64,000 bases of DNA, from the NCBI GenBank assembly GCA_905178155.1, contig CAJINV010000005.1:8750903-8814902 (forward strand), read 5' to 3'. The notes under the pieces are model-generated. The model was not told the origin of the DNA and searched no databases. It worked only from the letters and a program-made list of their open reading frames with translations. The number at the start of each line of letters is the position of its first letter. Within the stretch, counting starts at the first letter, position 1. The translations under genes were made by a program, and so were the position numbers. Positions 31,558 through 43,083 of this stretch are shown here, piece by piece. The stretch is from Amoebophrya sp. A120. Lineage: Eukaryota; Sar; Dinophyceae; Syndiniales; Amoebophryaceae.

Positions 31558-34500
31558 CTACAAAAACACGCCTGCTTTCCTCAATTCTATATTGATCTCA
31601 TTCTGCAACTTGGTGAAGCTCGACACACTGTCCACTAAGGAGTAGCGCCAGCTCGCATACTCCTTTACAAATGTGAAAAACGCACTGTTCTCCTTTTTGT
31701 AATCCTCCTTTGGCCAATTCTCCTCCAAGTTCTCCCCAATCGCAACAAGAAGACGCCCAACTTCATGCCCGTCCCCGGTGGTGTTGCTTTCCGTTTCGAT
31801 CGCACCTTTTTCCAACCCCATCGCCGAAGAAGGCGGTATCTGGGACGGATCGCCGCCTGGGCCTGCTTCGCGACGTTCATCTTCATCGGCGTGCGCGTTC
31901 GCCAAGAAGAAGTCCACCAACGCCGCAGTGAAGCAATCGTGCTCGCGCAGGATCTTCGCCGGAACAAGAAAGTCCGCCTCTTGCAACTCCTCGCCCCTTT
32001 TCAACTTTTTCTCGATTTCGCTCCGCGCTGCTGCAAAGCTCCTTCCGTAGTAGGGCCATGTCGCGCAGATATCCTTCCTGGCGTCGAGGGCGGTAGCGTC
32101 GTTGACAATCCTAGCTGACCCGAGGTCGATCACCTGCAGACGAAACGGACACTTTTCGGCTGCCTCGCAGTCCGGGTCTTCCTTCTCGGAAAAAAATTTG
32201 CTCATACGCTTGACGTTGCGCTGCTTTTCGCTGACTTCTTTGGAATTGTTTTCCGCTTTGTCGTTGCTTTTCCTTCCTGTTGCTTCCTCGGCTTTCTTTC
32301 GGTCTCTGTGTTTTTCTTCGGCTACCACATTGTCGAGGCCCTGGAGGTATCCTGTGCAAAAGTATCGTACTCGTAGTGATTGCAATCAAGTTTTTTTTTC
32401 AAGGTAAATCCGCATTACAAATTTTATTTCTCATGCTGAGAAAATTTGTAATGCTAATGTCCGAGTACGATACTTTTGCAATTCATAGGAGGTGGTTCTC
32501 GGTAGAGTCAGTGATAAACACCTTTCTCACCACATAGTTCTCCAACTTGTAGTCCATGTGCAGGACCGCGCGCTCGGTGCAGCGTGGTATCAAATGCAAA
32601 TATGTCTGGGTGTTGAAAGTTGTGATTCTGATACTCGAATGGCAGATCAGCCGCTAGCACGGCATATTGGCATCAGAAATCTTTCAAGTCTTGTTGCAGA
32701 TTCACTCGTAAAACGAAAACGAGTGACAAACTGGCATCCAGCATGAAAAAAAGGTGGGGTGCCCCTGGCAACCCGTACTTGTGCATCACAGATCCTGTTG
32801 CCCTTCCACTCTCGCATTGCAAATCCAGACCCAAACATACTTGCAACGCATACGCGTAAATGCCCGACGAAACTGAACCCACAATCCGTGCAGGACCGAC
32901 TTTGCGAAGGTCCTCTCCTTGAGCAGCAGCGTCCGGAGGGTGATACCACCGTACTCGTATCGAAAGCAGAGAGACTTGGCGTCCCGGGAAAACAGGGCGA
33001 TAATGTTCTCGTGTCCGTAATCTCTGTTAGCGGGATATACACTGCAAAATTCTCGCTGACTCTGAGTTTCTACACAATTGTCCTGCTTTGAACCTCCGAT
33101 TTTTGTTCCTGCTACGGTATGTTCTTCTTCTTCTTCAGCCATGAGTCTTGGTGTGTGAAATCAAACATCACAAACATGAAGTTCCGGGGGTCACACCGTG
33201 GCAACTATCGTGCGTGCATAATGCACGCACTGTTACCTCAGATTCCGTACTGCAAGCAGAAGCGCAATCCGTTTTTGTTTGACGGCAAACGCTAACTATG
33301 TTGATCTTTACACCCGGCTGCGAGTGAGTACGAGGAACATGCACGACGCAGTTTCCAACTCAGATGTTTTTGCAATGGATACAGAAAGTCTCTTCACTAC
33401 TTCCAACTCCCGGTCAAACTCTTCCTGGGTTTCCACCTTCTTTTCAAGATCCTGTGCAAAAGTATCGCAGTTGCAGTATGAATTGCAGGTCTGCCCAAAG
33501 GGTGGTCTTGTTTCTTTCATTTGACACAGAGACAGAGCATCACATCGCTATGTGTCTTCAGAACGTCATACATAAGTACCATAGGTATATGCAATCTGCT
33601 CAACTGCGATACTTTTCAACAGCGTATTCCACTGCAAACGGCAGAAACTTTCCTCCTTTGACCAGGTCCATGCGCATGACAGCTTCGCCTTCCAAGAACG
33701 TCCACCGATGGGCTCGCTTCGAGCGCTGTATGCCTCCGTTGGAGTCCGACGCCAGTCGCAGGGCCTCGTTTCGCTCTTCGAGATCAGCCAGCTCGAGACG
33801 CTTGTTACCTGTGCCGCTAGCGCCTGCTCGTCCTCGTCGGTCGTTGTGATAACACTTCGTCGGCGACCTCGGGGCGGATGGGAGAACACTGGCAGGCGCG
33901 TCACCGAACACTCGGTGGCAAATTTTGCAGACTTTATGGCCGCGCAGGTTCTCCTCGAAGTCGTAGTTCTTGTTTCGCTGACGAGCGGAGATGAAACCAC
34001 AAGACGTGCAGCAATTATCGTATGAAAAAAGTGCTTCCGTGTGATGAAGATTTCCGAGCACTGGCGTCGCAGGACAAGTTTGCTTCGCATGACGCGCACC
34101 AGCAAAAATCAGCCATGCGAGGCGTCTATCCGTAGGCGAATACATAAAACGCCCTTGAATTGTTAGCAGGACAAAAGGGCGCCACCGGGTCGCCCGCTGC
34201 CTAATGCTCATAGACAAACTCACGGCGAAGCACTTGTTTCTTGCGATAGCAGTCTAACAGGGTATAGTCTGGCAGCACATGCAGTTGGACGAGGGGAAAG
34301 CCATTTACTTTAGCATCGTATCAAATGCACGTATGTCTGGATCTGGAAGAGTGCAAGTTGTGATGCTCATGTAATTCGATTCCAAAAAGATCTGTATTGC
34401 TTGAATAGCGAGAATGAGCCCATGTGTTGCTACGCTGAGGGGGCGTTTCTCATTCAGGATACGCATCGTCAAGCACTCTGGAAATTTGTGTTGCGCAGCC

Positions 34501-35519
34501 ATGCATCACAGACGTCATGCTCGGGGGTGAAGGCCATGCACAATGTGCATATCAAATAAAATATTGCAATCTTCCAGACCCAGACATATTTGCAATGCAC
34601 ACATCGCCGTGGAAAACAAAATCTTTTCCTGCTCCCGGCCCGATTCTGTCGCCGCGGGGCCCCATGTCCACGCACTGGTAGAGGGCTTCTTCGTCCGGAA
34701 AGTCCCAGTACCTTCCGTCTTCTCCGATCGTGACTGCGCACCGGGTTCCGAGGTCGCCCTCGATCTTGTGCAGCCACTTCTTGGCGACTTCCACTTGCGT
34801 CCGCACGGCTCCGCCTTTGTATTGCACCGGGAAGTACTGTTGCTTTTATGCATTGCAAATATACTTGGGTCTGAAAAAATGCAACTTTTTCATGCTTGCC
34901 TCGTATGACTCCTCTCTTGTTGTATCTGTGATGCATAAGCAGAAAACAGGCGTCTTGCTTGTCATGTTGCAAAAACGCAGTTTTCCATGCGAAACAAGGC
35001 GAAGCGCTTTATAGAGCTGTCATGTGTGAGGACTGCGTATTGCAGCGCCCACACCATGCACGAATTGGCAATGCAAGTTTCCAGACCCAAACATATTTGC
35101 AATGCATAGCTTCCCGTGGGATGCCATTCGCATCAGCGGCTTCACGTACGAGAGCAGAAAGAGCACCTTCCCGCTGTAAAAGTTACTTGATTTCCCATCC
35201 ATCTTCTCGTCGTCCTCGTCTTCTTCATGTCCATCCCCAGGTATTATGAAAATGGACAACTATTCCTTCCGCGTCCCCCTCATTTAAAGTGGATCCATAG
35301 CATCAGAAAGAGCAACCTGAAACGTGTAGGTATTTCGTGAAGCATCAATTTCTGCCCGAACTGTCAAGCGCTAGTCAATTTACGGAACTTGTCATGCAAC
35401 AATCGCCAAAGTGGCGGGCTCGGTCTCGTTTGGGATTGGGTGTTCGAATTCGAATTGGTAATTTTTTTGCATCACAAATGAGAGAGGGGGAGGTAGAAAA
35501 TGAAATCTTCCACTGTCAT
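31558..35519 (-). CDS. Divergent protein kinase with N-terminal zinc-binding-like module
   Basis: Nine exons (35519-35496, 35247-35109, 34841-34602, 34313-34249, 34010-33627, 33442-33382, 33030-32853, 32582-32488, 32342-31558) give 656 residues. Two Cys-x2-Cys pairs at 157-160 and 184-187 look zinc-binding. The kinase core follows: FAVEKKV (Lys285/286) in the beta-3 position; FDRELEVVKRLS as helix C; HENIIALF; catalytic loop HMDYKLEN (372-379) in place of HRDLKPEN; and VIDLG (466-470) in place of DFG. About 85 charged residues separate the catalytic loop from DLG. The glycine loop (EGEAVMRMDLVKGGKF) is degenerate. Lys, catalytic Asp and metal-site Asp all have candidates, so activity is possible but unproven. 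Every intron is an introner. The first exon (8 codons) is the least certain part. Confidence 0.75.
32348..32487. mobile_element. Introner IE-A
   Basis: Ends TATCCTGTGCAAAAGTATCG and CGATACTTTTGCAATTCATA; perfect repeat ggagg; sits just after the catalytic-loop exon; the join is in frame. Confidence 0.9.
32588..32852. mobile_element. Introner IE-B
   Basis: Ends TATCAAATGCAAATATGTC and CATACTTGCAACGCATA; flanks cgtgg/cgcgt (3/5); the join into the HMD exon is in frame. Confidence 0.82.
33036..33381. mobile_element. Introner (346 nt)
   Basis: Ends TATACACTGCAAAATTC and GTTTTTGCAATGGATA; flanks weak. Removal restores helix C followed by HENII. Contains the decoy open frame starting MAEEEEE. Confidence 0.72.
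33448..33626. mobile_element. Introner IE-A
   Basis: Ends GATCCTGTGCAAAAGTATCG and CGATACTTTTCAACAGCGTA; repeats ttcaa/ttcca (4/5); splits the beta-3 Lys region in frame. Confidence 0.8.
34016..34248. mobile_element. Introner IE-C
   Basis: TIRs TATCGTATGAAAAAAGTGC and CACTTGTTTCTTGCGATA; repeats gcaat/gcagt (4/5). Removal joins LLDC to CTSCGF in frame. Confidence 0.82.
34319..34601. mobile_element. Introner IE-B
   Basis: Ends TATCAAATGCACGTATGTC and CATATTTGCAATGCACA; perfect repeat catcg; the join is in frame. Confidence 0.88.
34847..35108. mobile_element. Introner IE-B
   Basis: Ends TATGCATTGCAAATATACTTG and CATATTTGCAATGCATA; repeats gcttt/gcttc (4/5); the join is in frame. Confidence 0.85.
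35248..35495. mobile_element. Introner IE-E-like (G/C-run ends)
   Basis: Contains ccccctcattt near one end and aatgagagagggggaggta at the other. A shared gaaaat flanks both sides. Joins the proposed first exon in frame. Confidence 0.55.
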
Positions 35520-35529
35520 AAGCTTCTTT

Positions 35530-36849
35530 TCATCCTCTCTGCCATCTGACCTTCGCGCCTCCGTGTTCCTCTTGGTCGAAGTAGCCGCGGTCATGGTCGT
35601 CGCCACCTCTGCCACTAACACCGCTGGCTTTGTTCTCAGCACCGATCTCGTTTATTTGCACTTGCTTCTTCATGACAGCACCCGTTGATTTCATTTTCAT
35701 ATTACTACTCCTCGGTTCATCCACGTCTAACAGGTTGTGTTTTCCATTGCCAGTCTTTTTTGCTTCCGCTGCCGCGAAACCGGTGTGCTTCTCCTTATCA
35801 TTACTGTCTCCGGCGTCCGCAGAATTCACTCGCAGTAGTGATTTTTTCTTGTTCTTATCAACGGAGGCTGGCACAGGTGCTGAGAGGCCTGCAGCTACAG
35901 CAGCTAGTAAAGAAGAAGACGAAGAAACGGGTTTGCTCTTCCTGTTACTTCCCGCTATCAGCAGCTTGCCTTCGTTTACGTTTTTGTTCACCTGCGCACT
36001 GCTTTTTCCGCGAGCTCCCGACGTAGACCGTCCCCTTGCGGCCGAACTCATCTTCTGTTTCTTTCTCGCAGGCGAAGCGGGGGGAGGAGTGTTGTTTTTG
36101 TCGGCTCCGCTGATAGCTGCAACGAGTGATGAGGACTGCTTTTTTGCAGGGCTTTTATTTTGTGACCCGCTTGCATGATTCATAGCTGCGCCGTCCTTGT
36201 TTTCGATGCCTTGTTTCCGCTTCTCGCGAAAAGCTGCCATGCCGACGCCGCACACGGTGTAGGGTTTTTCATTCGCGAGTACCGCGGTTGCAACTGGCTC
36301 CTTGCCGAACTGCACCAGATCCCGCAACGCTCCGCACACCGAGTACTCCCAGCCCTCTAGACGCTCCGCGTACGCTCGAATCGCGAGCTGGATTTGGGTC
36401 TCCAGGACGCGAATGCGTGTATGAAGTGCAAAAACATGTCTAATATCGCACTGAAACGACACTTGGACGTGCAACTACACGACTGTAGTAGCACTTTACA
36501 AATCCTTTAATCTTTTCCTTTTCCATCACCTGTTTCAAGCAGCATCTACAAATCCTCGCTTGCTCTCCTCTTCATCCGTGTTTGCAAATTATGGATCGGC
36601 TATGCCTATGCAGAAATGCGTGCAACTGTAAGTAGAGATGAAGTAGCAGTATTAGATGATTTTTTGCAACCCATAATCCGTGATGGGTGGCAAGTCGTAG
36701 TACCCCTTCTCGTTATACTCCTCCGCTTCGAAGGTTCCGAATCTGAGCTTGCTCGCCTTGTCCGCTCCTCGTATCGCCGCCGCGAGGTGCTCCTCAACCT
36801 TCTTGTTTCCCCCCTTTTTGAAAACTTTTTCGCCGACGGCGCCTTGCAT
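35530..36849 (-). CDS. Lys/Ser/Ala-rich, probably disordered protein
   Basis: Exons 36849-36676 and 36414-35530 give 352 residues. It starts MQGAVGEKVFKKGG. The N-terminal 140 residues look folded (YNEKGYYDLPPITD, then IQLAIRAYAERLEGWEYSVC). The rest is low complexity with several basic clusters (SPARKKQK, NRKSKP, MKKQVQ), compatible with a nuclear or nucleic-acid-associated protein, though no domain is recognised. The stop lies only 10 nt before the proposed kinase start on the same strand, either very tight gene packing or one transcript with an exon I have not resolved. Confidence 0.6.
36420..36675. mobile_element. Introner
   Basis: Ends TATGAAGTGCAAAAACATG and TTTTTTGCAACCCATA; flanks imperfect (gcgtg/atccg). 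Removing 5 nt keeps frame. Confidence 0.68.
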
Positions 36850-38792
36850 GATGTATGTTGAACAACACGTAGACGAAAGAAAGATGGTGATGCGGCGAGG
36901 ACGACACACTCCTCGGGGACGGGAAACAGGTCACGTACAAGTTCAGTTGCTGTTTAACACGCCTTCGTTGCAGCAGGGTGACGAAAACAAGCAATAGTAG
37001 GCAAAATCGATAGGGGCTCGTAGTCGTAGTCCACAAGCGCCGGATTATACGCAGGAGTACAACAGGCAGGGCTAGCGGGAGCTGTCAGTCGAGTCGTCTT
37101 CTTCTGATTTCGGTGGGAGAGGAGTGCGCCAATTACTTGGAGAGAAAATTTTCGTTTCGCTGCGGCACGCACGTGGGTCGGTTTACAGCGCAATCGAAGC
37201 TGGTAAGGGAATTGTAAGTAGCACCTCCTGGCGACCACAAGTAGTACGACGACAACTGCGTCTTGCAATGGCCAACAACGATTTCACACCGGAATCAACG
37301 CCCAATTTTCACCTCGCCAGACACTGGAATTCTGGAATTAGCGAGAAGGACACATATTTATTACGATGTCAATCTATACTCAAATTTGGAACGAATAAAC
37401 AAAAACTCAATCAGATTGTCAAGAAAATCAACTTCAGGGCCGCTTCAAATTATGACAAAGTTGCTTTGTAAAGACGAATAGGTAGAATGCGAATACAACT
37501 TCACTTAGACTTACACAAAAATCAAGTGGAAAACAGGTTAAATTGTATACACTTCAATAACAGGGCGTTTAGCGAAAAGGCCCTGCGAAAGCTCGTCAAC
37601 ATTTAATTGTAATTGATACAATACAAATTCATTTGAGAAAATGAAAAAGCTAAAGCTGTATTTTAGAGGATAAAACTATCGACGACACTACTTCTACAAA
37701 AAAAACCTATGGTGATTTTGGATTTGACGAATCAACACATTGCAAGAGGTCCAACGAAACACACAAAGATCAACCCACAAATTGATACGACACCGAATCG
37801 AAAACGCGACCAGATGGATTGTCCAAGGACATGGGCAAAACGAATGCTAAAAGGCAAAATTTGCGACGCGAAAGTCCACTTTGCTGGAAATCGACTATAT
37901 CCACGACTTTTTTGCTGGGATTTCACTTTTTGTTTTTTTTTGTTTTTTTTTCTCTCTTTCGCTCGAGCTTTCCTTGGCATACTGACAGGCAAAACGAGCA
38001 CAAGGCGAACGACACGCGATGGTCTGAGAAACCGTGTTGCAAAGCGATCGTGCTTGCTACGGTTGTGAGACATTGGACAGAGACGGATTTTGGTGGTGGC
38101 GACATAACGACTTTTTTTTACACGAACGAGTGATGAAGGTCGTTAGAAAACTACTACAATACAATCGATCCTGACGACCACGAAGCAGACACGTCGGCTG
38201 TGACTACTAACTTTCTTCCGGCCGTGTCGGTTAGAACAAGATCAAGAAGTGCAAAATGAACTCCAGCCACCTATCGAGGACTGACGTGCTCACGACATTG
38301 GTTTGAAGCGACAGCTAAAAAACAATTTTCCTTTCCAGCAGAAGAAAACCAGAAGAACAATATTCTCATCCGGTCCTCTTCCGAGCCAAGCTGTAGCTAG
38401 GATCCATCATTTTTTGGCATCGCATTGGTCCTGCGGTGTCGCCCCTATTTTGTTCTCTTTTCGTTCTAAGGGACACGAAACACAATAATTATTTTGTGCC
38501 ATTTTTACAGTTGTTCGAAACCCATTTTACTCTAGATCAACATTTCCGGATATTAGGTACAATTTATTATTTTATGAGTATCTATTCGCACTATGAAGAA
38601 AAGCCTACAATGGATAAGGGCTGAGCATATCAGTATCATCTTCAACAAATTCATAGTGGTGGATGGAATTCTTGAAAATTTTATCGTACTTGAAAAATTT
38701 TTGATTGAAATTTGTCAGGCTCCAGCTTGATAGAGCACCATGATCAACAATAAAGTGTTTGTTACAAGTAGATGAAACATAATCGTATCTAA
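36850..38792. other. Intergenic, nothing recognised
   Basis: About 1.9 kb of AT-rich sequence with T-runs near 37920-37960. Open frames here are short and do not connect by either splice rule. Confidence 0.45.
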
Positions 38793-41700
38793 TTACTGAA
38801 TCAAATGCCTTTGCCCGGTCACTTCCAAAAGCGCCAAGCACTCCAGGTATTTTCCGTGCATGCATTGCAAATATGTCTGGGCCTGGAAGGTTTTGCGACT
38901 TGTCACGCACGTTTTGCATAAGCCATGATGTCTGTGATGCATGCCCTAGCATCACAGATTTTTTGAGCACTTCTTGATGCCTACTCCGCCTGACAAATGC
39001 CCTCTTCGCGTAGCAACAATTGCACCCCCTTTACTGCTTACGCAATGCAGATTTTTTTGGAATCCAAACACAGCATCACAAGTTGCATTCTTCCAGACCC
39101 AAATGACATATTTGCATTTGATACCGTGTGCGAGCAAACAAGAAAATTCTGTATCCAACAGATTGTAGGTGCACGACATATATCATGTGTAAAAGTATCG
39201 CACTCGTATCGCAATCATGCATTGCAAATCTTTTTCTTAAGGTAAATCGGCACTACAAATTGTATTTCTCATGCTGAGGAAATTTATCATGCATTTCTAC
39301 AAGTGCGATGCTTTTGCACTGCATAACATAGGGTTCGTGGAAAAAAGAGCGCCGGCGTGGACTGCTCTGTCGCTCTTTCCAGAGGATGACGGTGTGGACA
39401 GCAGTGCTGCTGCTCCGGGAGATCTGATCGGTGTCATGTTATTTTGCTGCTGGATTCCCCGGTTCATCTTGTGCGGCCGTGGTGTACCATTAGTAGAGCT
39501 TGTACAACTACCTCCCGCAGCGCTGCGTTGGCACAATTCTTCTACATGTCCCTGCTGATCCTGGTAGTTGGTCAAAAACGCTGCACCAGCAGAAACAACA
39601 CCTCTGGGAGTTCTCTGGACGACCAACCCGTCCTTCTCGTCTTGTACATCTCCGATAATATCATCCGACACAGAAGATTTTTGCTCCACCTGCTGCATCC
39701 GGGGCGGTGGCGCGCCCGGCACGCCGTCCCATCCCCAGTGCACCGCGGCCCGGGTGCCATCGGAGTTGCGGCGGTAAGTGTCTGGGTTGGAACGAGAGCT
39801 CCCTGGGGATGAAGCGTAACGATCTTCACGGTCGTAATAAAGATGGTTACCTTCTATCGATGATGCCGGCGAGCTGCTGTTCTGCTGTTCCACTGAACTT
39901 CTAGATTGGCAACTGCTTCTTCTGTAACCGCAGTCAGAAAGGATCTTCTCAGGTAACAGTTGAAAGTGCTGGAACTCCAAATAAGCCATTCGCCGGTGTA
40001 ATTGCTGCTCGGTCTCGATATCGTGTTTTTTTGAAGATTTCTTCTCAACGAAATTTATTTCCATCTTTCCGCTATTCCATGCCTGCTTATCGATCTTCAA
40101 ATGGGCACTGAACGCCTGCTTCTCCGCAGTAAAATCACCATCATCATGCTCTCCGGTCGTGGGAGAAGGAACAAGTTCGACACTTTTGTAAACTCGCAAC
40201 ACCGGATCCCACATTTTCGAAAAATGCTTCTGCCGCCAGGATTCGAAGCGGGAAGTCAAAGAAGGCGAAGTGCTCCTCGATGTAGTACTTTCCGGTGTAG
40301 CTGTTGGACGAGAACCACGTGGCCGGGTCTTCGCGCTGCCCCCTTGTTCCCCAAATGTAGTTCCCAGAACTTCAGCATCTGCAGCTGTTGCGGTTGAGGA
40401 GGTGTGTCCTAGTGTCAGCTCACCCTCTTCTGAAAGCGAGGACGCGGTTGTGCTCGAGGATTTTGAAGTGGTTGAAGTTGATTGCTGTGGTTTATCTACT
40501 GGCTCAACATCCTTCTCTACTTCATGAGCTGCAGGAGCATCACAAAGTCCTTGCTCGACTTGTGCTGTTCCATTTAGAACCAAATCCAGCACGGCAACCA
40601 ACAACGGATCAACTTTGTGCTCCAAGGTCACATATCCACTGCAAATATGTCCCGGTCTGGAAGAGTGCGGGATTTGTCATGCATCTCGCGAACCAAACAC
40701 ATGGTCTGTAATGCGCACAGAAGCACCACAGATTTTGCGACACCTTGCTCATGCCTATCCCGCATCAGATATTTTAGGCAAGCAAGGGGTGGGAAACTTT
40801 TGGCGTTCACGCAACACAGATTTTCTTAAGATCGGGACTTCGCATGACAAGCTTCGTCCTTCCAGACATCCAGGGATATTTGCAGTGCATATCACAACAT
40901 TTTTTCTCCCCCGCTCTCCAACCTCCACCCGCGTGAACAGCAGTCCGTCTTGGTAGGCAGGGTTTGGCAGGATCTGCGTGCAATATGGCCAGAAGGGATT
41001 GTGGAAGAATTCTTCACCCTCTGGCACTACCTCTTCCTCGTCGCAACCTTCTTTGTCGCTTTCCGTGCGGAGACGGTGGCGCTTTTGTTCCCCAACAGCA
41101 GCTGCAACGTAGTTTCTCGCCGGCACTTGCCGTTCCCAACCACTCGGCACGAATCCCAGTACCCTCGGCACGATTCCGGCCATCAAGCCGCTGGCGGGGT
41201 AGACGGTCTTGGAAAGCATGGTATCGAGACAGACCTGCAGGTTGTGCGTGTTTCGCGGAAGTCGCAGGGCTATCAAATGCAAATATGTCTGGGTCCTCTG
41301 GAAGATTGCGAGGCTTGTGATCCAGATTTTCCATGATCCATGTCGTCTGGAATGCAGGACCTCGCATGACAGATTGCGCGACGAGATCCCTATGTTGCCT
41401 ATCCTGCATGAGAAACTTTCTCTCAACTTGGTCAAAAGTGGACCAAGTTTTTGGCATTCATGCAACACAGATTTTTGCACAATCCAGAATTAGCATTACA
41501 AGTTGCAATCTTCCAGACCCAGACATATTTGCAACGCATAAGGGCGGGGACGAGGAAATTCGGCTTGTCCTTCACAAACTCGTAGAACTGGGGCAAGTAG
41601 GTCGTCGCGAAGGGTATGCAACACAAATTTCCTGCACATGTACAAAATGCATCACAAATTTCATCAACTTGCAGCATGCCACTTGCCATGCTGAATAGGA

Positions 41701-43019
41701 ATGAACGAAAGTTTTGTCATGCAGAAACCGCATTTGTACGTGCAAGGGAAATTTCCTGTGGATAAAGGGAAAGTCCAGCACAGTAGAAGCTGCTGGTGCT
41801 GATGTTTTTGTTACCGCCGTTCTTTCCGGATGAACATCAAACACGAAGAATTCATCAACTGCAAAAGTGTCTGGGTCTGGAAAGTTGGAACTTGTAATGC
41901 TAGCTTTACATTCCTGGGAAATCTGCATTGCATAACCGACAAAAGCCGCAGCCATTTTTGTCATGCAAAAATGCACTTTCCTCATCATGCACATTTTAGC
42001 ATCACAAGTTTCCAGAACCAGACATTTTTGCATTTGATAGAATTCCTGCAACAACAGCTGGATCTCCTTCGCTCGCAAATTCAAATCGAAAAGCGGCACA
42101 ATCTTCCTGTCCTCTGGAACCCACATGGGCGCAAATAAGGCATCAAACGCGTTGTCGGATGTTGAAAAGAGAGCGGGGTGTTCTTGATGTTCAACATGAT
42201 CCGTAGGTGAATTATTGTTTCCCGCGCTGCTCGTCTCACTCGGAGATGCTGGTGTTCCCCAATTGTAAAAATCATCTTCGTAAGTCCGCCACGTGCCGCA
42301 CCGCTTGATGCGCCAACTACGAGACGAGGTGGATTTTTTGGTGGCATTTTCATTTGCAGAACATGCTTCTGTAGCGGTACTACATGTAGTACCTCTCAAC
42401 ATCCCGCTCCTGTCCAATGGTTGTTGCGGTTGCGACGACGGGTGGCCTTTGCATGAAGATGTCGTCCCGATCTTGTTGTCCTTCGTCCCCGGCAGCAGGA
42501 CCCGTTCGACGAAGCCCGACTTCTCCACCTTGGCTTCGGATGTTAATGTCGTGAATTCCGACAACTCCGGTCCATCCAAGACAAACGACCACACGATGTC
42601 ATTTGCGATGATTTCCTTTTGCTTCTGCAGCGTTTTATTTTCAAATTCCTCCGAAAGACCTTCTCGTCTTGAAGAAGAAGTTGTCTTCACTGCGAAAGAA
42701 CAAGAGGTCCTACTGCGTGATGAAGAATCATCCAGTGTGGGTCCATCGCCGTTTTGATGATGTTGCAAGACTACACTCCCTTCCGCAGCAGCTGCTTCTG
42801 TTCGTGTCGTTGCAATCTCATCCGCGTGGTTCTGTACTTTCCGCGCGAAATGGTCTGCCATCCAACTTTCACTGGTCTGGTCCCAGCCATCCGCCCGGAG
42901 GAGGAGCTCGAAGAGGAAGTGGAAAATACCTTGAATAGACACGTATAAATAAAACTTCTTGGTATTAGAAAAACAAGAGTAGTAAAGTAAAGTCGTCGAG
43001 AAAGAACTTCAAAAGACAT
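38793..43019 (-). CDS. Large protein of unknown function, about 960 residues
   Basis: Exons ?-42040, 41848-41745, 41609-41541, 41265-40892, 40627-39326, 39175-39124 and 38853-38793 are joined by six introners, all with perfect 5-bp repeats. The start may be ATG 43019 through a 53-nt GT-AG intron (43007-42955), or ATG 42861 within exon 1. N-terminal part: Ser/Thr-rich. Middle: folded-looking sequence (NFLVPALRLPRNTHNLQVCL, VYPASGLMAGIVPRVLGFVP, FFHNPFWPYCTQILPNP). C-terminal third: Ser/Thr/Pro-rich, with a short end CLALLEVTGQRHLIQ. No family recognised. Only about 65 nt separate its proposed start from the stop of the upstream gene. Confidence 0.65.
38859..39123. mobile_element. Introner IE-B
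   Basis: Ends CATGCATTGCAAATATGTC and CATATTTGCATTTGATA; perfect repeat ccgtg. Confidence 0.9.
39181..39325. mobile_element. Introner IE-A
   Basis: Ends TATCATGTGTAAAAGTATCG and CGATGCTTTTGCACTGCATA; perfect repeat acata. Confidence 0.9.
40633..40891. mobile_element. Introner IE-B
   Basis: Ends TATCCACTGCAAATATGTC and GGATATTTGCAGTGCATA; perfect repeat tcaca. Confidence 0.9.
41271..41540. mobile_element. Introner IE-B
   Basis: Ends TATCAAATGCAAATATGTC and GACATATTTGCAACGCATA; perfect repeat agggc. Confidence 0.92.
41615..41744. mobile_element. Introner with one atypical end
   Basis: Starts TATGCAACACAAATTTC and ends gcatttgtacgtgc; perfect repeat aaggg; the join is in frame. Confidence 0.78.
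41854..42039. mobile_element. Introner IE-B, short
   Basis: Ends CATCAACTGCAAAAGTGTC and GACATTTTTGCATTTGATA; perfect repeat gaatt. Confidence 0.9.
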
Positions 43020-43083
43020 CACTTTGTGCCCACTAGTAGATCGTCACTGCGCTGCACAACCAACCTTTTATTTTGCGTGTAGC

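Noticed and set aside
32786-33142. Kinase start at MAEEEEEHTVAG
   Set aside because: It lies within the introner 33036-33381. Removing the element joins helix C (FDRELEVVKRLS) to HENII in frame, which makes better kinase sequence.
38605-38792. Extension of the 38793-43019 gene through the open frame ending near 38605
   Set aside because: The frame set by two perfect target repeats (acata and ccgtg) ends at the TAA 38793-38795; the longer frame needs a shift.
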